This document shows positions 18,209-28,089 of a stretch of DNA of 64,000 nt, in pieces. The DNA is from Methanogenium cariaci JCM 10550. GTDB taxonomy: Archaea; Halobacteriota; Methanomicrobia; Methanomicrobiales; Methanomicrobiaceae. The position numbers were made by a program, and so were the translations under genes. The notes below the pieces were generated by a model, which was given only the letters and a program-made list of their open reading frames with translations, did not search any database and was not told the origin of the DNA. Where the stretch lies: the NCBI RefSeq assembly GCF_001315945.1, contig NZ_BBBG01000004.1:1-64000 (forward strand). Reading direction: 5' to 3'. How positions within the stretch are numbered: the first letter of the stretch is position 1; every line of letters starts with the position of its first letter.

Positions 18209-19350
18209 GTGACATCCATACGCCCGTTTGAAACAATCGACCGGATTGAGATCCGGCATTTGACGAAGACCTACGGGGGGGATGTCACCGCGGTCTCAGA
18301 TGTGAGTCTTGATGTCGTCGGCGGAGAACTCCTGGTATTGATTGGAGGATCGGGATCGGGCAAGACGACAACGCTTAGAATGGTCAACCGTTTAATCGAA
18401 CCAGATTCGGGTTCGGTCAGCATCAACGGCACTGATATCAGGGAATTCGATGCAGTCATCCTCCGGAGAAATATTGGTTATGTGATCCAGCAGATAGGTC
18501 TCTTTTCGCATATGAATGTGCGTGACAATATCGGTCTTATCCCGAAGATTGAGAGCTGGAAAAAAGAACGAATCGATGCACGGGTACACGAACTGCTTGA
18601 GATGGTTGACCTGCCGCCGGAGACTTTTGCTGCACGCTATCCGCGGGAACTCTCTGGTGGCCAGCAGCAGAGAGTGGGTCTCGCACGGGCGCTTGTCATG
18701 AACCCGTCTCTCTTCCTAATGGACGAACCCTTCGGTGCCCTCGACCCGATATTACGAAAACAGCTGCAGGAAGAATTTCTCACCATTAAAAATGACATTG
18801 GGCGGACGATCATCTTTGTGACCCACGATATTGACGAGGCGTTCAAACTCGGCGACCGGATTGGTATCATGCATGACGGAGAACTGGTTCAGGTTGGAAC
18901 ACCAGAAGAACTGATCTTCCATCCGAAAACGGATTCTGTTGCACATCTCGTCGAAGCCAACCGGAAATTCCGGCATATCGAAAGTTTCACGGTGCAGGAT
19001 CTGATGTCACCCCCCCTTTCAAAACGGTATTTTTTCGATGCCGCGATGCCTGTTGCAGAGGCGATGGGACGGATTCTTTCAGAAACCAGTGGCATTGCAG
19101 TTATCATGGAGAAAGGAGTGCTGGGGGGGAACAGTTACCCGACACGACATCATCAAAAACCGGAACCGCAGTCTGGTTCTGGGGGGATATTGCAACGGCA
19201 CCCCCCCTCACGGTTGCACCGGAGGATGCGGTTGTCCCGGTATTGCAGGAGATGAAACAGAAAAACCGATCCTCAGCACTGGTCATCACCACGAAGGGGG
19301 AGGTATCGGGAATGCTTATTTCTGATAGCGTCCTCTTCCATATCATTTAG
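18209..19350 (+). CDS. Osmoprotectant (glycine betaine/choline) ABC transporter ATP-binding protein (frame broken near 19122 and 19180)
   Basis: ProV/OpuCA-type ATPase of about 380 residues. It has Walker A GGSGSGKTTTLRMVN, the Q-loop QQIGLFSH, signature LSGGQQQRVGLARAL and Walker B FLMDEPFGALDP, then tandem CBS domains that sense ionic strength or adenine nucleotides. The second CBS domain is split by frame changes at G runs; corrected it reads DIATAPLTVAPEDAVVPVLQ and ends SVLFHII. The start is uncertain: the GTG at 18209 is chosen because a TATA box at 18101 lies downstream of the earlier ATGs. First gene of a four-gene operon. Confidence 0.9.
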
Positions 19351-19374
19351 CAGGAGGACAGGCGGGGGGGGAAC

Positions 19375-20028
19375 ATGGTTGTTGAAAAGGTAATCGCGGT
19401 CTGGAACCAGTTTCACCTGACAGAGAGAACTGTGGAACATCTCCGGATGTTCTCGATATCCCTCGCCATTTCCGTCATTCTCGGTATCACTCTGGGAATT
19501 GTGCTCTACCGGCATCGGCGCTATGCAGAACCGGCGTTAAACGGTCTCAATGTCCTTGAAACATTTCCGGATATGGCCCTCCTTGTTTTGCTGATACCTG
19601 TCGTGGGAATTGGGGGGGAGGTTCCCACGATGATCGCCTGTATCATCTATTCGTTGCTACCGGTCACCCGGAACACCTACACCGGGCTTGTTTCCGTGAG
19701 GCCGGAGATAATTGAGGCAGGAACGCAATCGGCCTGACCGAGGGAGAACTTGTCAGAAAGATACGCATTCCGGTTTCACTGCCGATGATGGCCGGGGGGG
19801 GAATCCGAATTGCCATCGTCTTTACGATGGGCATCGTCACGTTGGGGGGGGTATCATCGGTGCCGGGGGGGGACTGGGGGGGCGCCCCCCCTGCAGACGG
19901 GCATCGTCCTCCTCCTCCCGGAGGTTATTATCGTCACCGGTCTGTGGGTGGGCATCCTTGCGGTCATCTTTGACGGGTGTGCAGGAATCATTGAGAAACG
20001 ACTGAGCGTGAGGTACGGGGAATGGTAG
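19375..20028 (+). CDS. Osmoprotectant ABC transporter permease, first (several frame breaks)
   Basis: About 217 residues with five or six transmembrane helices. The family core ALLVLLIPVVGIG and the EAA-like segment EGELVRKIRIPVSLPMMAGG lie in different frames. Changes occur near 19733 and at the G runs at 19795, 19846 and 19865. The last piece reads LPEVIIVTGLWVGILAVIFD and stops at 20028. It overlaps the second permease gene by seven bases. Confidence 0.85.
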
Positions 20029-20662
20029 CCCTTGAGGCAGTGCTGACTGCCACCGTGCAGCAGGTGGTTCTCGTGTATGCGTCACTCGCGGTGAGCATTC
20101 TTGTCGGGATTCCCCCCCTCGCGGTTCTCGCACTCCATAACCGCAGCCTGGAAAAGATCATCATTACCTTTGCAAACCTGGTGCAGGCGATTCCGACATT
20201 TGCCGTTGTCGCCATTGTCGTTCCGTTGATGGGCATCGGATTCTGGCCCGCCATCTTTGCGATTATGCTGCGGGCCCTGCTGCCGATTGTCAAAAATACG
20301 TGGACGGGACTCTCGTCCGCTGACCCGGCGTCCATTGATGCGGCAACCGGACTGGGCCTGACCTGGTGGCAGACCACCCGGTTCATCCGGTTTCCGCATG
20401 CCTATCCCCCCCGATGTTTGCCGGCATCAAATTCGCCGCCGTTCTTGCAAACAGTGTCGCCATCCTGACTGCAATCATCGGTAGCGGGGGCCTTGGCACG
20501 CTGGTTTTCGAGGGTCTTGCAGGCATCAATATTACGACCATGCTTGCGGGGGCCCTGCCTGCCATTCTGATTGCCATATTCCTGGATGTCTCATTCACCC
20601 GTCTGGAACACCGGCTGATTGCGGGCAGATGGTTTGGCAGCGGTGGCGGCCCGTTCTCCTGA
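20022..20662 (+). CDS. Osmoprotectant ABC transporter permease, second (frame broken at 20405)
   Basis: OpuCB/OpuCD-type permease of about 213 residues, six predicted helices. It shows ANLVQAIPTFAVVAIVVPLMGIG, then LPIVKNTWTGL, and after a run of seven C the second frame continues PMFAGIKFAAVLANSVAIL and IIGSGGLGTLVFEGL, the usual family end. It forms the channel with the first permease. Confidence 0.88.
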
Positions 20663-20765
20663 AGATCTTTGCTCTCCTGAATAACACATATATGTCGGTA
20701 ACTACCTATGCAGTGCGAGGGAATATGCATGAAGGGGGGGATTGCACTATGGGGGGGGAATTTTG

Positions 20766-21675
20766 ATGGCAGGCATACTGATTCTTCTGTGCGTTGCCGC
20801 CGGATGTTCGGAGACCGCGGGGGGGGAACCGACGCCACAGGGCCGGGGGGGAAACCGCTACGATTGTTATCGGGGGGGGAAAACCATTCAATGAACAGTA
20901 CATCCTTGCGGAGATGCTTGGGCTGCTTTTGGAAGAGCAGGGATATAAAACCGAGATCAAGTCAGGAATGAATGACCTCACCCTCTATGAGGGCATCAAA
21001 AAAGATCAGGTGGACGTGTATGTCGAATACACAGGGACTGCGTATTCACAACTGCTGAAGCTTCCGCCCCCCCTTGAGACATGGAACCCGGATGTGGTGC
21101 ATGAAGACGTCGTATCCGGGCTTTCCAAAGAAGGAATTACGGTACTATGCCGACTGGGGGGGTTCCGGGATGATTACACCATCGCCGTCAGGAAAGGCTG
21201 GGCTGATGAAAACAATGTCAGCACAATAGAAGATCTTGTGCCATACGCAGGCGACATGGTCTTCGGAAGCGACCTTGTGTTCCATGAACGCGAAGACGGT
21301 CTTCCTCGGGTCAGGGAGGTATACGGCATCACCTTCAAAGATGTAAAACCCATGTCGCCGACACTGGTGTATGAAGCAATCGCAAACAAACAGGTCGATG
21401 CGATTCCGCCCTACACAACCGATTCACGGGTGGATCTCTACCGTCTCCGGACGCTTGAAGACACGAAAGCAGCACTTCCCCCCTATGAGTCAATGATTGT
21501 GATGCGTGATGGTCTCGCAGGCAATGAGAACGTCACCGCGGCACTGCTTGTCCTTGAAAACAGGATTGACACCGAAACCATGCGCAGTCTCAATGCAGAG
21601 TTTGATATTGACAAACGTGACGCACGGACAATCGCGAGGGATTATCTGGTCAGGGAAGGGTTGATCTCCGGCTGA
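20766..21675 (+). CDS. Osmoprotectant ABC transporter substrate-binding lipoprotein (frame broken near 20850)
   Basis: OpuCC/ProX-type binding protein of about 300 residues. The ATG at 20766 gives a lipoprotein signal peptide ending VAAGC. After a stretch full of G runs, the mature domain begins TIVIGGKPFNEQYILAEM and continues with DVYVEYTGTAYSQ and EAIANKQVDAI, as in quaternary-ammonium binding proteins. Intact from 20860 to its stop. Completes the operon with the ATPase and two permeases. Confidence 0.87.
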
Positions 21676-21751
21676 TATTGGATGGAATGGTGGCGTTACA
21701 TCGCCGTTTTAGGGTGCTGGATCGGGAAAACAATTCGGCACCCATTTTCGT

Positions 21752-22983
21752 TTATCTCCCGGCATCGGTGATCCGGAAGAGTTTGTCACCGGGTCTGACC
21801 GGAACGGATATTTTTATGCCGCAGTTTTCTCCTTTTTCGACAGACAACACAGACCTGTGATTGATCTGTATCTCGTCGATGACATGATAGTGTGCGGGTG
21901 TCTTTTTACCGTAGATGAGAATTTTATCACCGACACTCAACCCGTTCGCACGGATGGCGAATTCTGCCACCCGGATTTTCGTGTAATAGTTTACCACCTC
22001 GCCGCAGTAGGTCTTTGACTCTGTTGCCGCAGGCCCCCCCGGCTGATCCAGTCGGTATCAAGACCCTTGTAAAATCCCTCAGTAAATCCCCCCCGGTTGT
22101 AGGTCTTTGCGAGTTCTTCAGTGAGCATATCGACAAGGGGGGGAGTATACCTGCCTGCAGCTATTGCGTCCAGCGCCCTCCGGTAACAGGACACGGTTGT
22201 CTTCACATATTCTGGGGGGGCCGTATTCTGCCCTCAATCTTAAACGAGCTGATGCCTGCGTCAATCAGTTCGGGAAGTGTCCCAATTGAGCAAAGGTCTT
22301 TGGGGGGGCTGAGGACATAATTGTGGCCGAGAATATACGCATTGTCCTCGTCTTCCACATCGATAATTTTGTAGAGCCTCCGGCAGGGCTGTATGCACTG
22401 CCCCCCGGTTTGCGGATTTCCCGAATGTCTCGCCGGACAGAAAACACCTGCCGGATTCACTCACGCACATCGCACCATGAACAAAGGTCTCAATCTCACA
22501 GTGCAGGTCGTCACGCTTCGCCTCTCTGCTGATGGCAGCGATGTCTCCGAGGGAGCATTCCCGTGCCAGAATAATCCTGTCAGCGCCCATTTCTGCATAG
22601 CACCGGAATGCCTGATAGTTTGAGACACTCGCCTGAGTTGATATGTGGATTGGGATTCCTGCTTTTTTTGCCAGATGAAACACTGCCATATCCCAGCAGA
22701 TGATGGCATCCACACCGGCATCGACGGCAGCCGCCACTGCCTGCTCCACTCTTTTCAGTTCATGGTTGTAATAGATCGTATTGAGTGTCAGATATCCCTT
22801 CGTCTGGTGTTCATGCAGGTAACGCATGACGCCCGGCAGTTCATTCAGCTCAAAATTGCCTGCGTTATCCCGCATATTCATATTTTTAATGCCGAAGTAC
22901 ACAGCATCAGCACCATTCTCCACCGCCGTCTGTAAGCATGACCAGTCACCGGCAGGTGCCAGCAGTTCCGTTTTTGTCATCAA
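21752..22983 (-). CDS. Peptidase U32-family protein (three frame breaks)
   Basis: About 410 residues. The N-terminus ELLAPAGDWSCLQTAVENGADAVYFG and the signature ETFVHGAMCVSESGRC identify the U32 family. Bacterial members often act in tRNA hydroxylation or ubiquinone synthesis, not proteolysis. Frame changes occur at G/C runs near 22398, 22210 and 22035. The pieces join as GQCIQPCRRLYKI, FKIEGRIRPPEYVKTT and a C-terminal beta domain with YGKKTPAHYHVIDEI. The cysteines of the signature may bind an Fe-S cluster. Physiological role in methanogens is not settled. Confidence 0.85.
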
Positions 22984-23044
22984 TTCTCTTTACCCACGCT
23001 TGAAAGTTCAATTGTCCCAATCGTCATTTGGAAGGCAACCCTCG

Positions 23045-24688
23045 TCATTTATTCGATTTTGATTCCAGTGCTCGGGCCAGCCGCGACCGCTCAAGGGCGA
23101 CGCCCAGCTGCAGGCCGATTGACGATATATTGTCCAGACTGGTTGGCAGGTAGGGTTTCACATCCCTGCTGCCCATGTTTAAGAGGCCCACCACCCGGTC
23201 ACCGATTTTTATCGGCAGGATGAGCAGGGTGCGCAGCCCGTTTTCTCTCATCGCAGGGTCCAGCATGACAAATTCCGGCATATCGGGGGGGGTGATGTAT
23301 ATGAGATTCCGTTCCCGGAACGCCCGTTCAAAGAGGCCGTCAAACATACCTGATATGCACATCTGCCGGAGATTTTCCGGCATGTTCCGGTGCACCCGTG
23401 CCGTCATCTCATCCTTCTCGTCCTTGAGGTAGACGCAGCCCATCTCAAAACCTAGGGAGGACATCGTTGATTCAATGGATTTCTCGAGGATGGATGTCTC
23501 GTCCCTGGTGTCGTTGAGTATGCCCGATATCCCGTTCATCGCAATCAGAGTGTTGATAAACTCAGACCTCTCCCGGTCCAGCCGCTGCATCTTCAGGGCG
23601 GTAGATATCTCGTCTGCGACAAGCTCCACATTTTCAATCCCGGTGGTGCTCACATCCGTATTCATGAACAACAGTATTGCTCCCGTCGCCCGCTCTTCCT
23701 CAATGATTGGCACCGAGACGACGTTCGTTACGGATGCCACGCCGGTTCCTTCCCTCAACAGAGAAATGATCGGATCATCCTCTCCTGCAGAGACGCTCTC
23801 CAGCGTTTCCATGCAGCGGGTTATGAGAGGCGAGATGCCAGTCTTGATCTCGTCTGTCACATCAAATGTGCTGTAGGCCGTGTGCATGTCGGCCATAACT
23901 ATGGCGCAGTGGGCATACGGCAACAACTTTTCCCTGACACCCTTCATCGCCTCCTTTAACAGTTGTGCCTCATCCTGAGCGTTGCCTGCTGCCCGGATGA
24001 TATACAGCAGGGCTTCAAGGTGTCTCCTGCTCCGCTTTCTGTTGGAAAGATCCTCTCCTACGATGGCAACGCAGCCGGTCTGCACTCCTGTGGCGGGCAA
24101 AAAAAGAGAGATCCGGTAGGGCCGGTAGATGCCTGCCTTCTCCATCAGGTCCAGTTCCATGGCATGGGCGATGCCGGTCTTTTTTGCCCTCATCGCCCCC
24201 TCCAGCTTCGCTGTCTGGTAGGGTCGGATGAGCTCCCGGATGGTTGCTGCTTCCGGGAAGAGAGATGCGAACAGCCGGTTTCTGAAGATAATCCGCAGAT
24301 CATCATCCAGCGTCAGCACGATCATCTCGGGATGGTCCAGCCGATCCTCCAGTTCTGCCTTGTGGAGCTGAATTTCGCTGAGTTCAAATGCCATGGACGC
24401 CAGCATGCTGACCTCACGGGACGGAGATTCATCATCCGGACAGATACCCATATCCGGTTTTGCATCCGGGGGGGTCTGTTTTACCATCCACAGTTTGTTG
24501 CGGCCGATGTGTCGGTAGTCCAGAATCTCTTTTGCATGGAGCATACCCAGATACTTCAGAACAGTCGCCCTGCTCTTGCCGATGCCCATCGAGATCTTGT
24601 CAAGCATGCACTCTTCCGGGGGGGTGTGTGACTGCATGTATGACAGGATCAGGTTTTCTGTATCCGAGAGATCAGGTGTTGGCGTCAT
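23045..24688 (-). CDS. Winged-helix, PAS and double-GAF sensor-regulator
   Basis: Intact 547 residues. N-terminal winged helix (residues 8-70, ILSYMQSHTPPEECMLDKI and SRATVLKYLGMLHAKEIL), a PAS-like domain (residues 110-215, IVLTLDDDLRIIFRNRLFA), and two GAF domains (residues 225-375 and 390-540). No kinase or receiver. It is divergent from the DUF169/TusA/DsrE operon, and two palindromes lie in the 244-base spacer. This suggests a ligand- or redox-responsive transcription factor controlling itself and that operon; the control is inferred. Confidence 0.8.
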   Translation of the reverse strand: MTPTPDLSDTENLILSYMQSHTPPEECMLDKISMGIGKSRATVLKYLGMLHAKEILDYRHIGRNKLWMVKQTPPDAKPDMGICPDDESPSREVSMLASMAFELSEIQLHKAELEDRLDHPEMIVLTLDDDLRIIFRNRLFASLFPEAATIRELIRPYQTAKLEGAMRAKKTGIAHAMELDLMEKAGIYRPYRISLFLPATGVQTGCVAIVGEDLSNRKRSRRHLEALLYIIRAAGNAQDEAQLLKEAMKGVREKLLPYAHCAIVMADMHTAYSTFDVTDEIKTGISPLITRCMETLESVSAGEDDPIISLLREGTGVASVTNVVSVPIIEEERATGAILLFMNTDVSTTGIENVELVADEISTALKMQRLDRERSEFINTLIAMNGISGILNDTRDETSILEKSIESTMSSLGFEMGCVYLKDEKDEMTARVHRNMPENLRQMCISGMFDGLFERAFRERNLIYITPPDMPEFVMLDPAMRENGLRTLLILPIKIGDRVVGLLNMGSRDVKPYLPTSLDNISSIGLQLGVALERSRLARALESKSNK

Positions 24689-24698
24689 ATGAATCTAT

Positions 24699-24708
24699 AC
24701 TATATAGT
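24699..24708. promoter_or_regulatory. Palindrome ACTATATAGT, site 1
   Basis: Perfect 10-base palindrome 11 bases upstream of the sensor-regulator start codon. It shares the half-site ACTATAT with site 2. It overlaps where the regulator's own promoter should be. Confidence 0.5.
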
Positions 24709-24848
24709 CTAATGTCGCTCCGCCCTTATTAGCGTAACGGATCCGGGTGCTGCCCCCCCGAACAGAGGGATTTCCCGGAATAATCAGGTATGGTCTGCTC
24801 GAATTTCCTGAACGATATAGCGACCTGCGTAACTATTAAATATGCTCG

Positions 24849-24865
24849 AACTATATCATATAGTT
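24849..24865. promoter_or_regulatory. Palindrome AACTATATCATATAGTT, site 2
   Basis: Perfect 17-base palindrome around one central base, 67 bases upstream of the DUF169 start. Together with site 1 it brackets the divergent spacer, a typical arrangement for a dimeric regulator. Its AT-rich core could also supply the TATA element. Confidence 0.6.
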
Positions 24866-24932
24866 AGACGATGAAGTAAAATCTGGGCCCAGAAGCCCGC
24901 AGATTAACTTTGAACCACGGAGAGGAAAAACG

Positions 24933-25622
24933 ATGACATACGATATAATCGGAAACGAACTGAAAGAACTGCTTGGACTGAAAGGCAGCCCTGTTGCCGT
25001 AAAACTGGTAAAGAACAAGGCTGACATTCCCGCTGGCTATGATAAGGTGCCGGAGAAGAGCCGCCACTGCCAGTTTGTGCAGGATGCCCGGCTTACCGGA
25101 ACGAAAGGATATGCCACAAAAGAGGAGCACATGTGCAAGGGCGGTGCCGGTGTCATGGGTATCGAACCCATCCCCCCCGAATCTGTCGCCAAAGGGAACA
25201 CCTACCACAAACTGGGCAACTTCAAAACAGCAGAAGGGGCACTTGACACAGTCAATGCCATCCCGAAGAGCAAGGGGAGTTACTATGCATCCCTTTACTC
25301 CCCCCCACTGGAGACTGCGGAATTCGAGCCCGATGTTGTTGTGATCGTTGCCACACCCCCCCGACAGGCGCTGAGACTGAGCCAGGCCTATCTCCACGAA
25401 AAAGGCGGCAGAGTATCCAGTGACTACTCCGGCATTCAGTCGCTCTGTGCCGATGCGGTCGTCGCCGTCAGAGAGCGGGGCGTGCCGAACATGACACTGG
25501 GCTGCAATGGCTCGCGGAAGTTTTCCGGCATTGCAGAAGAGGAAGTCATCCTCGGTATCCCGCCGAAGAACCTGCCTGCCATCGCTGAGGCGCTGAAGAT
25601 GTTCAAAGACAAGTGGGGATGA
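24933..25622 (+). CDS. DUF169-family protein
   Basis: Intact 229 residues. Family motifs are SPVAVKLVKNKADIP, the Cys pair region RHCQFVQ...HMCKGGAGVMGIEP, FEPDVVVIVAT and LGCNGSRKF. The conserved cysteines suggest metal, Fe-S or persulfide binding, but the biochemical role of DUF169 is not known. Three runs of seven C add a proline where the family has one: IPPES, SPPLE and TPPRQ. First gene of an operon with TusA-like, DsrE-like and membrane proteins. Confidence 0.9.
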   Translation: MTYDIIGNELKELLGLKGSPVAVKLVKNKADIPAGYDKVPEKSRHCQFVQDARLTGTKGYATKEEHMCKGGAGVMGIEPIPPESVAKGNTYHKLGNFKTAEGALDTVNAIPKSKGSYYASLYSPPLETAEFEPDVVVIVATPPRQALRLSQAYLHEKGGRVSSDYSGIQSLCADAVVAVRERGVPNMTLGCNGSRKFSGIAEEEVILGIPPKNLPAIAEALKMFKDKWG

Positions 25623-25624
25623 TC

Positions 25625-26109
25625 ATGGTAAAGACCATCAATGCACAGGGAATCAAATCCCCCCCCAATTCAGCCATCCTCGCAGATAATGTCATCAAAA
25701 ACATGGATGACCCCCCCGGAGAGGAGATACGCTTTACGCTCAGCCCGGGTGCTGAGGAGGGCATGGATGCCGTCGCCCGTAGGCACGGCTACACGCTGGA
25801 GATCACGAACTCAGATAATCTTATTGAGGCCCGAATGATGCCTGCAGGAAAGACCATGAAGGAAATTAACGTAACGGGGGGGACTTCTGTCCCGGCCCCC
25901 CCGTGATCACCGTGGGCAACATCCTTGCCACTCTTTCCACAGGAGAGAGAATGAAGGTGATCGCCGCCAGTCAGGAGACTCTGGACGACATCACCATGGC
26001 GGTGAAATCCGCAGGTTCCACCGTTGTTTCGCAGGGCACAGAAGGGGGGGAACGCTACTACCTGATCGCCGAGAAGGCAGAGAAGCAGGAGCCGTCTCAG
26101 CCGTGGTGA
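25625..26109 (+). CDS. Tandem TusA-like protein lacking the catalytic Cys (frame broken near 25900)
   Basis: Two open frames join into one protein of about 160 residues if the run of seven C at 25897-25903 is shortened to five (SVPAPVITVGN). The first half resembles TusA: INAQGIKSP, then IKNMD and GEEIRF, followed by EGMDAVARRHGY. The usual Cys-Pro is Ser-Pro here. The second half (ILATLSTGERMKVIAAS, DDITMAVKSAGSTVV) is a second TusA-like unit without its first strand. It may therefore be a scaffold or carrier subunit, not a sulfurtransferase. It could also be two separate genes. Confidence 0.65.
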
Positions 26110-26479
26110 ACCGCGACCGTGTGGTGATTGCGCAGAGCAATGGCATCGGCAACGCCGAGCGGGCGTATGCGACCTTCCTCTTCTCGCAGGTAGCCCTGAG
26201 CATGGGCAAAGAGGTCACCATCTTCCTGTTGATGGACGGTGCGGGCATCGCAAAGAAAGGCAATGCGGCAGGGGGGGTGAAGCACCCTGATTTCGAGCGG
26301 CTGGATCTTCTCATGGACAAGGTGATCAAGGCCGGTGCAACCGTCTATGTCTGTGAACTGAGCGCAAAGTTCCGGGGGGCATCGGCCCGGACAATCTGGT
26401 TGACGGCGTCCGGCTTGCCGGTGCCGCCACCTATCTCGAACTGGTGAGCAACCCTGGCAATGCCATCGTAAATTTCTGA
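26103..26479 (+). CDS. DsrE/DsrF-like sulfur-relay protein (frame broken at 26372-26377)
   Basis: About 125 residues starting at a GTG (26103 or 26106). It has the DsrE fold pattern: VVIAQSNGIGNAERAYATFLF, KEVTIFLLMDGAGIAKKG and TVYVCELSAKFRGIG, where the Cys is at the usual sulfur-accepting position. The frame is lost at a run of six G; four or seven give GIGPDNLVDGVRLAGAATYLE and the stop at 26477-26479. It overlaps the TusA-like gene. Confidence 0.85.
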
Positions 26480-26480
26480 G

Positions 26481-26822
26481 GTGAAAAAAATGGAAATAAC
26501 ATATCAGGTCATTGCCCTTGCAGTCATGTTCAGTGGAATCGTCAGCGGGTTTATCACCTTCAGGATGCTGGGGATGAAACTGGCGCCCCCCCATTTCGGT
26601 GCGCTCATACTCGCCCTGCTAGTCACTGTCGCCGCTGTTCTGACCGGAAATATCGCCGTCGCGTATGTGGCTGCACTCCTGCAGACAGTAGCCGCCGCCA
26701 CGGCCTACACCCAGATGTGGACAACGCTGAAGTACAGCTTCCAGACATCACCGGGATACGGGCCCCACCTTGCACTGGTGACGCTGCTTCCGGTGCTGGC
26801 TTTGGCCGGAGTGATGCTGTAA
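26481..26822 (+). CDS. Four-helix membrane protein of the DUF169 operon
   Basis: 113 residues with four predicted transmembrane helices (about residues 5-27, 36-58, 62-82 and 92-112). No cysteines and no known transport motif. It starts one base after the DsrE stop. It is probably the membrane component of the sulfur-related operon, perhaps a transporter or anchor. Family not recognised. It is convergent with the radical SAM gene, whose stop lies only two bases away. Confidence 0.7.
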   Translation: MKKMEITYQVIALAVMFSGIVSGFITFRMLGMKLAPPHFGALILALLVTVAAVLTGNIAVAYVAALLQTVAAATAYTQMWTTLKYSFQTSPGYGPHLALVTLLPVLALAGVML

Positions 26823-26824
26823 CC

Positions 26825-28013
26825 CTATTGCGGATGCCATATCTTCCACAGATACCCCACACAACCACTATTTTCCACAAAATATTTTTTCATAACATCC
26901 GGATAAATCCTGGCAATTTCATGAATCAAGCGTACAAAACCATAATTTTCACGCCCTCTTTCTGTGGCACCAATCCTCGTCTCACCGCCCCCCCCGCCAC
27001 GGCTCCCGCAGGTGGCAGGGCAGCAATCACGCAGCGGGCAGGTGCCGCAGTTCCGGGGGGTGGGTGGGACACCCGGTTACCGCAGCATACCCGGCAGTGA
27101 GCGCTGCCGCATCATCCCCTCCATATGCATCCCTGAGCCGGGCCGCCTCAATGGCGACCTCATCCGGGACTGATTCCGGGTAGTACCCACTCCACGCTAC
27201 ATCGGAGAGTCCCGCCTCCCGGCACATTTCACAGAGACGTTCCATCTCATCACGCGACGGGCCGGGGGGGTGATAGTAGAGGACATTGTTGGGCCGGAAC
27301 CCGATGAGGCGGTAGGGCACCGTTGCATCAAGAGAGGCGATGAACTCCGCGATGGCGACCACCTCGCCATCTGTCATCCCGGGAATGACCACTGTCCGCA
27401 GAACCCGAATCTTCTCCCGACCCTCATGCACAAGATACTCTGCATTCCTGAGCACCGGGGCGACCGGAGCACCGGTCAGGGCACGGTGGAGTCCATCGGA
27501 ATATGCCTTTATCTCGAGGGTGATAACATCGCAGAAGCGAACCGTCTCCGCCATTGTTTCCTGTGTTGCAAATCCACCGGTTGAGAGCCCAATCCCACAG
27601 CCAAGTTCCTGCCGATCCACCTCACATGCTACCTCTCTGATGTAGGGGGGGAGGTGGATGATCGGGTCACCACCGGTGAAACTGATAGTGTGGATGGAAG
27701 GCCCTTCAAAAGCCGTAATTCGCTCCTTAGCGTCAGCCACCAACACCGCCGGCGGCACATACCCGGCATAATACCAGCCGGGATCAGGATACTGCGAGAT
27801 GCGGTAGGCGTTGCAGTGGAGACAACGGTAACAGCAGCCAGCCAGGGTGACAATGTAACTCCGGAGGGACGCAGAACACATCGTTGCTGCCACCTCTGCC
27901 TGACCAACACGGCAGACACCAGTTTCTCCCTGCAAACGGTCAACACCACACTGCCACTCACACAGGCGGCATGAACGATACCCTTCCATACCTTCCGTTG
28001 GCGTGCGGCCCAC
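26825..28013 (-). CDS. Radical SAM protein with extra N- and C-terminal cysteine clusters (frame broken near 27055)
   Basis: About 397 residues. The N-terminus has CRLCEWQCGVDRLQGETGVC, like the AmrS/PflA-like subgroup. The radical SAM motif is CCYRCLHC, giving CxxxCxxC, followed by FTGGDP. The open frame ends early, at 27027. One C less in a run of six extends it to TGCPTHPRNCGTCPLRDCC and a further C-terminal domain (ARIYPDVMKKYFVE), stopping at 26825. The C-terminal cysteines could bind an auxiliary cluster. Substrate unknown. It adjoins the deiminase-like gene. Confidence 0.82.
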
Positions 28014-28089
28014 TAAGAAGGTATGGGAAAAGTGAAAGAGTGTTTCTCAGAAGCATGTTCTATGACGGGAAAAAAAGAGGGAGAAACCT

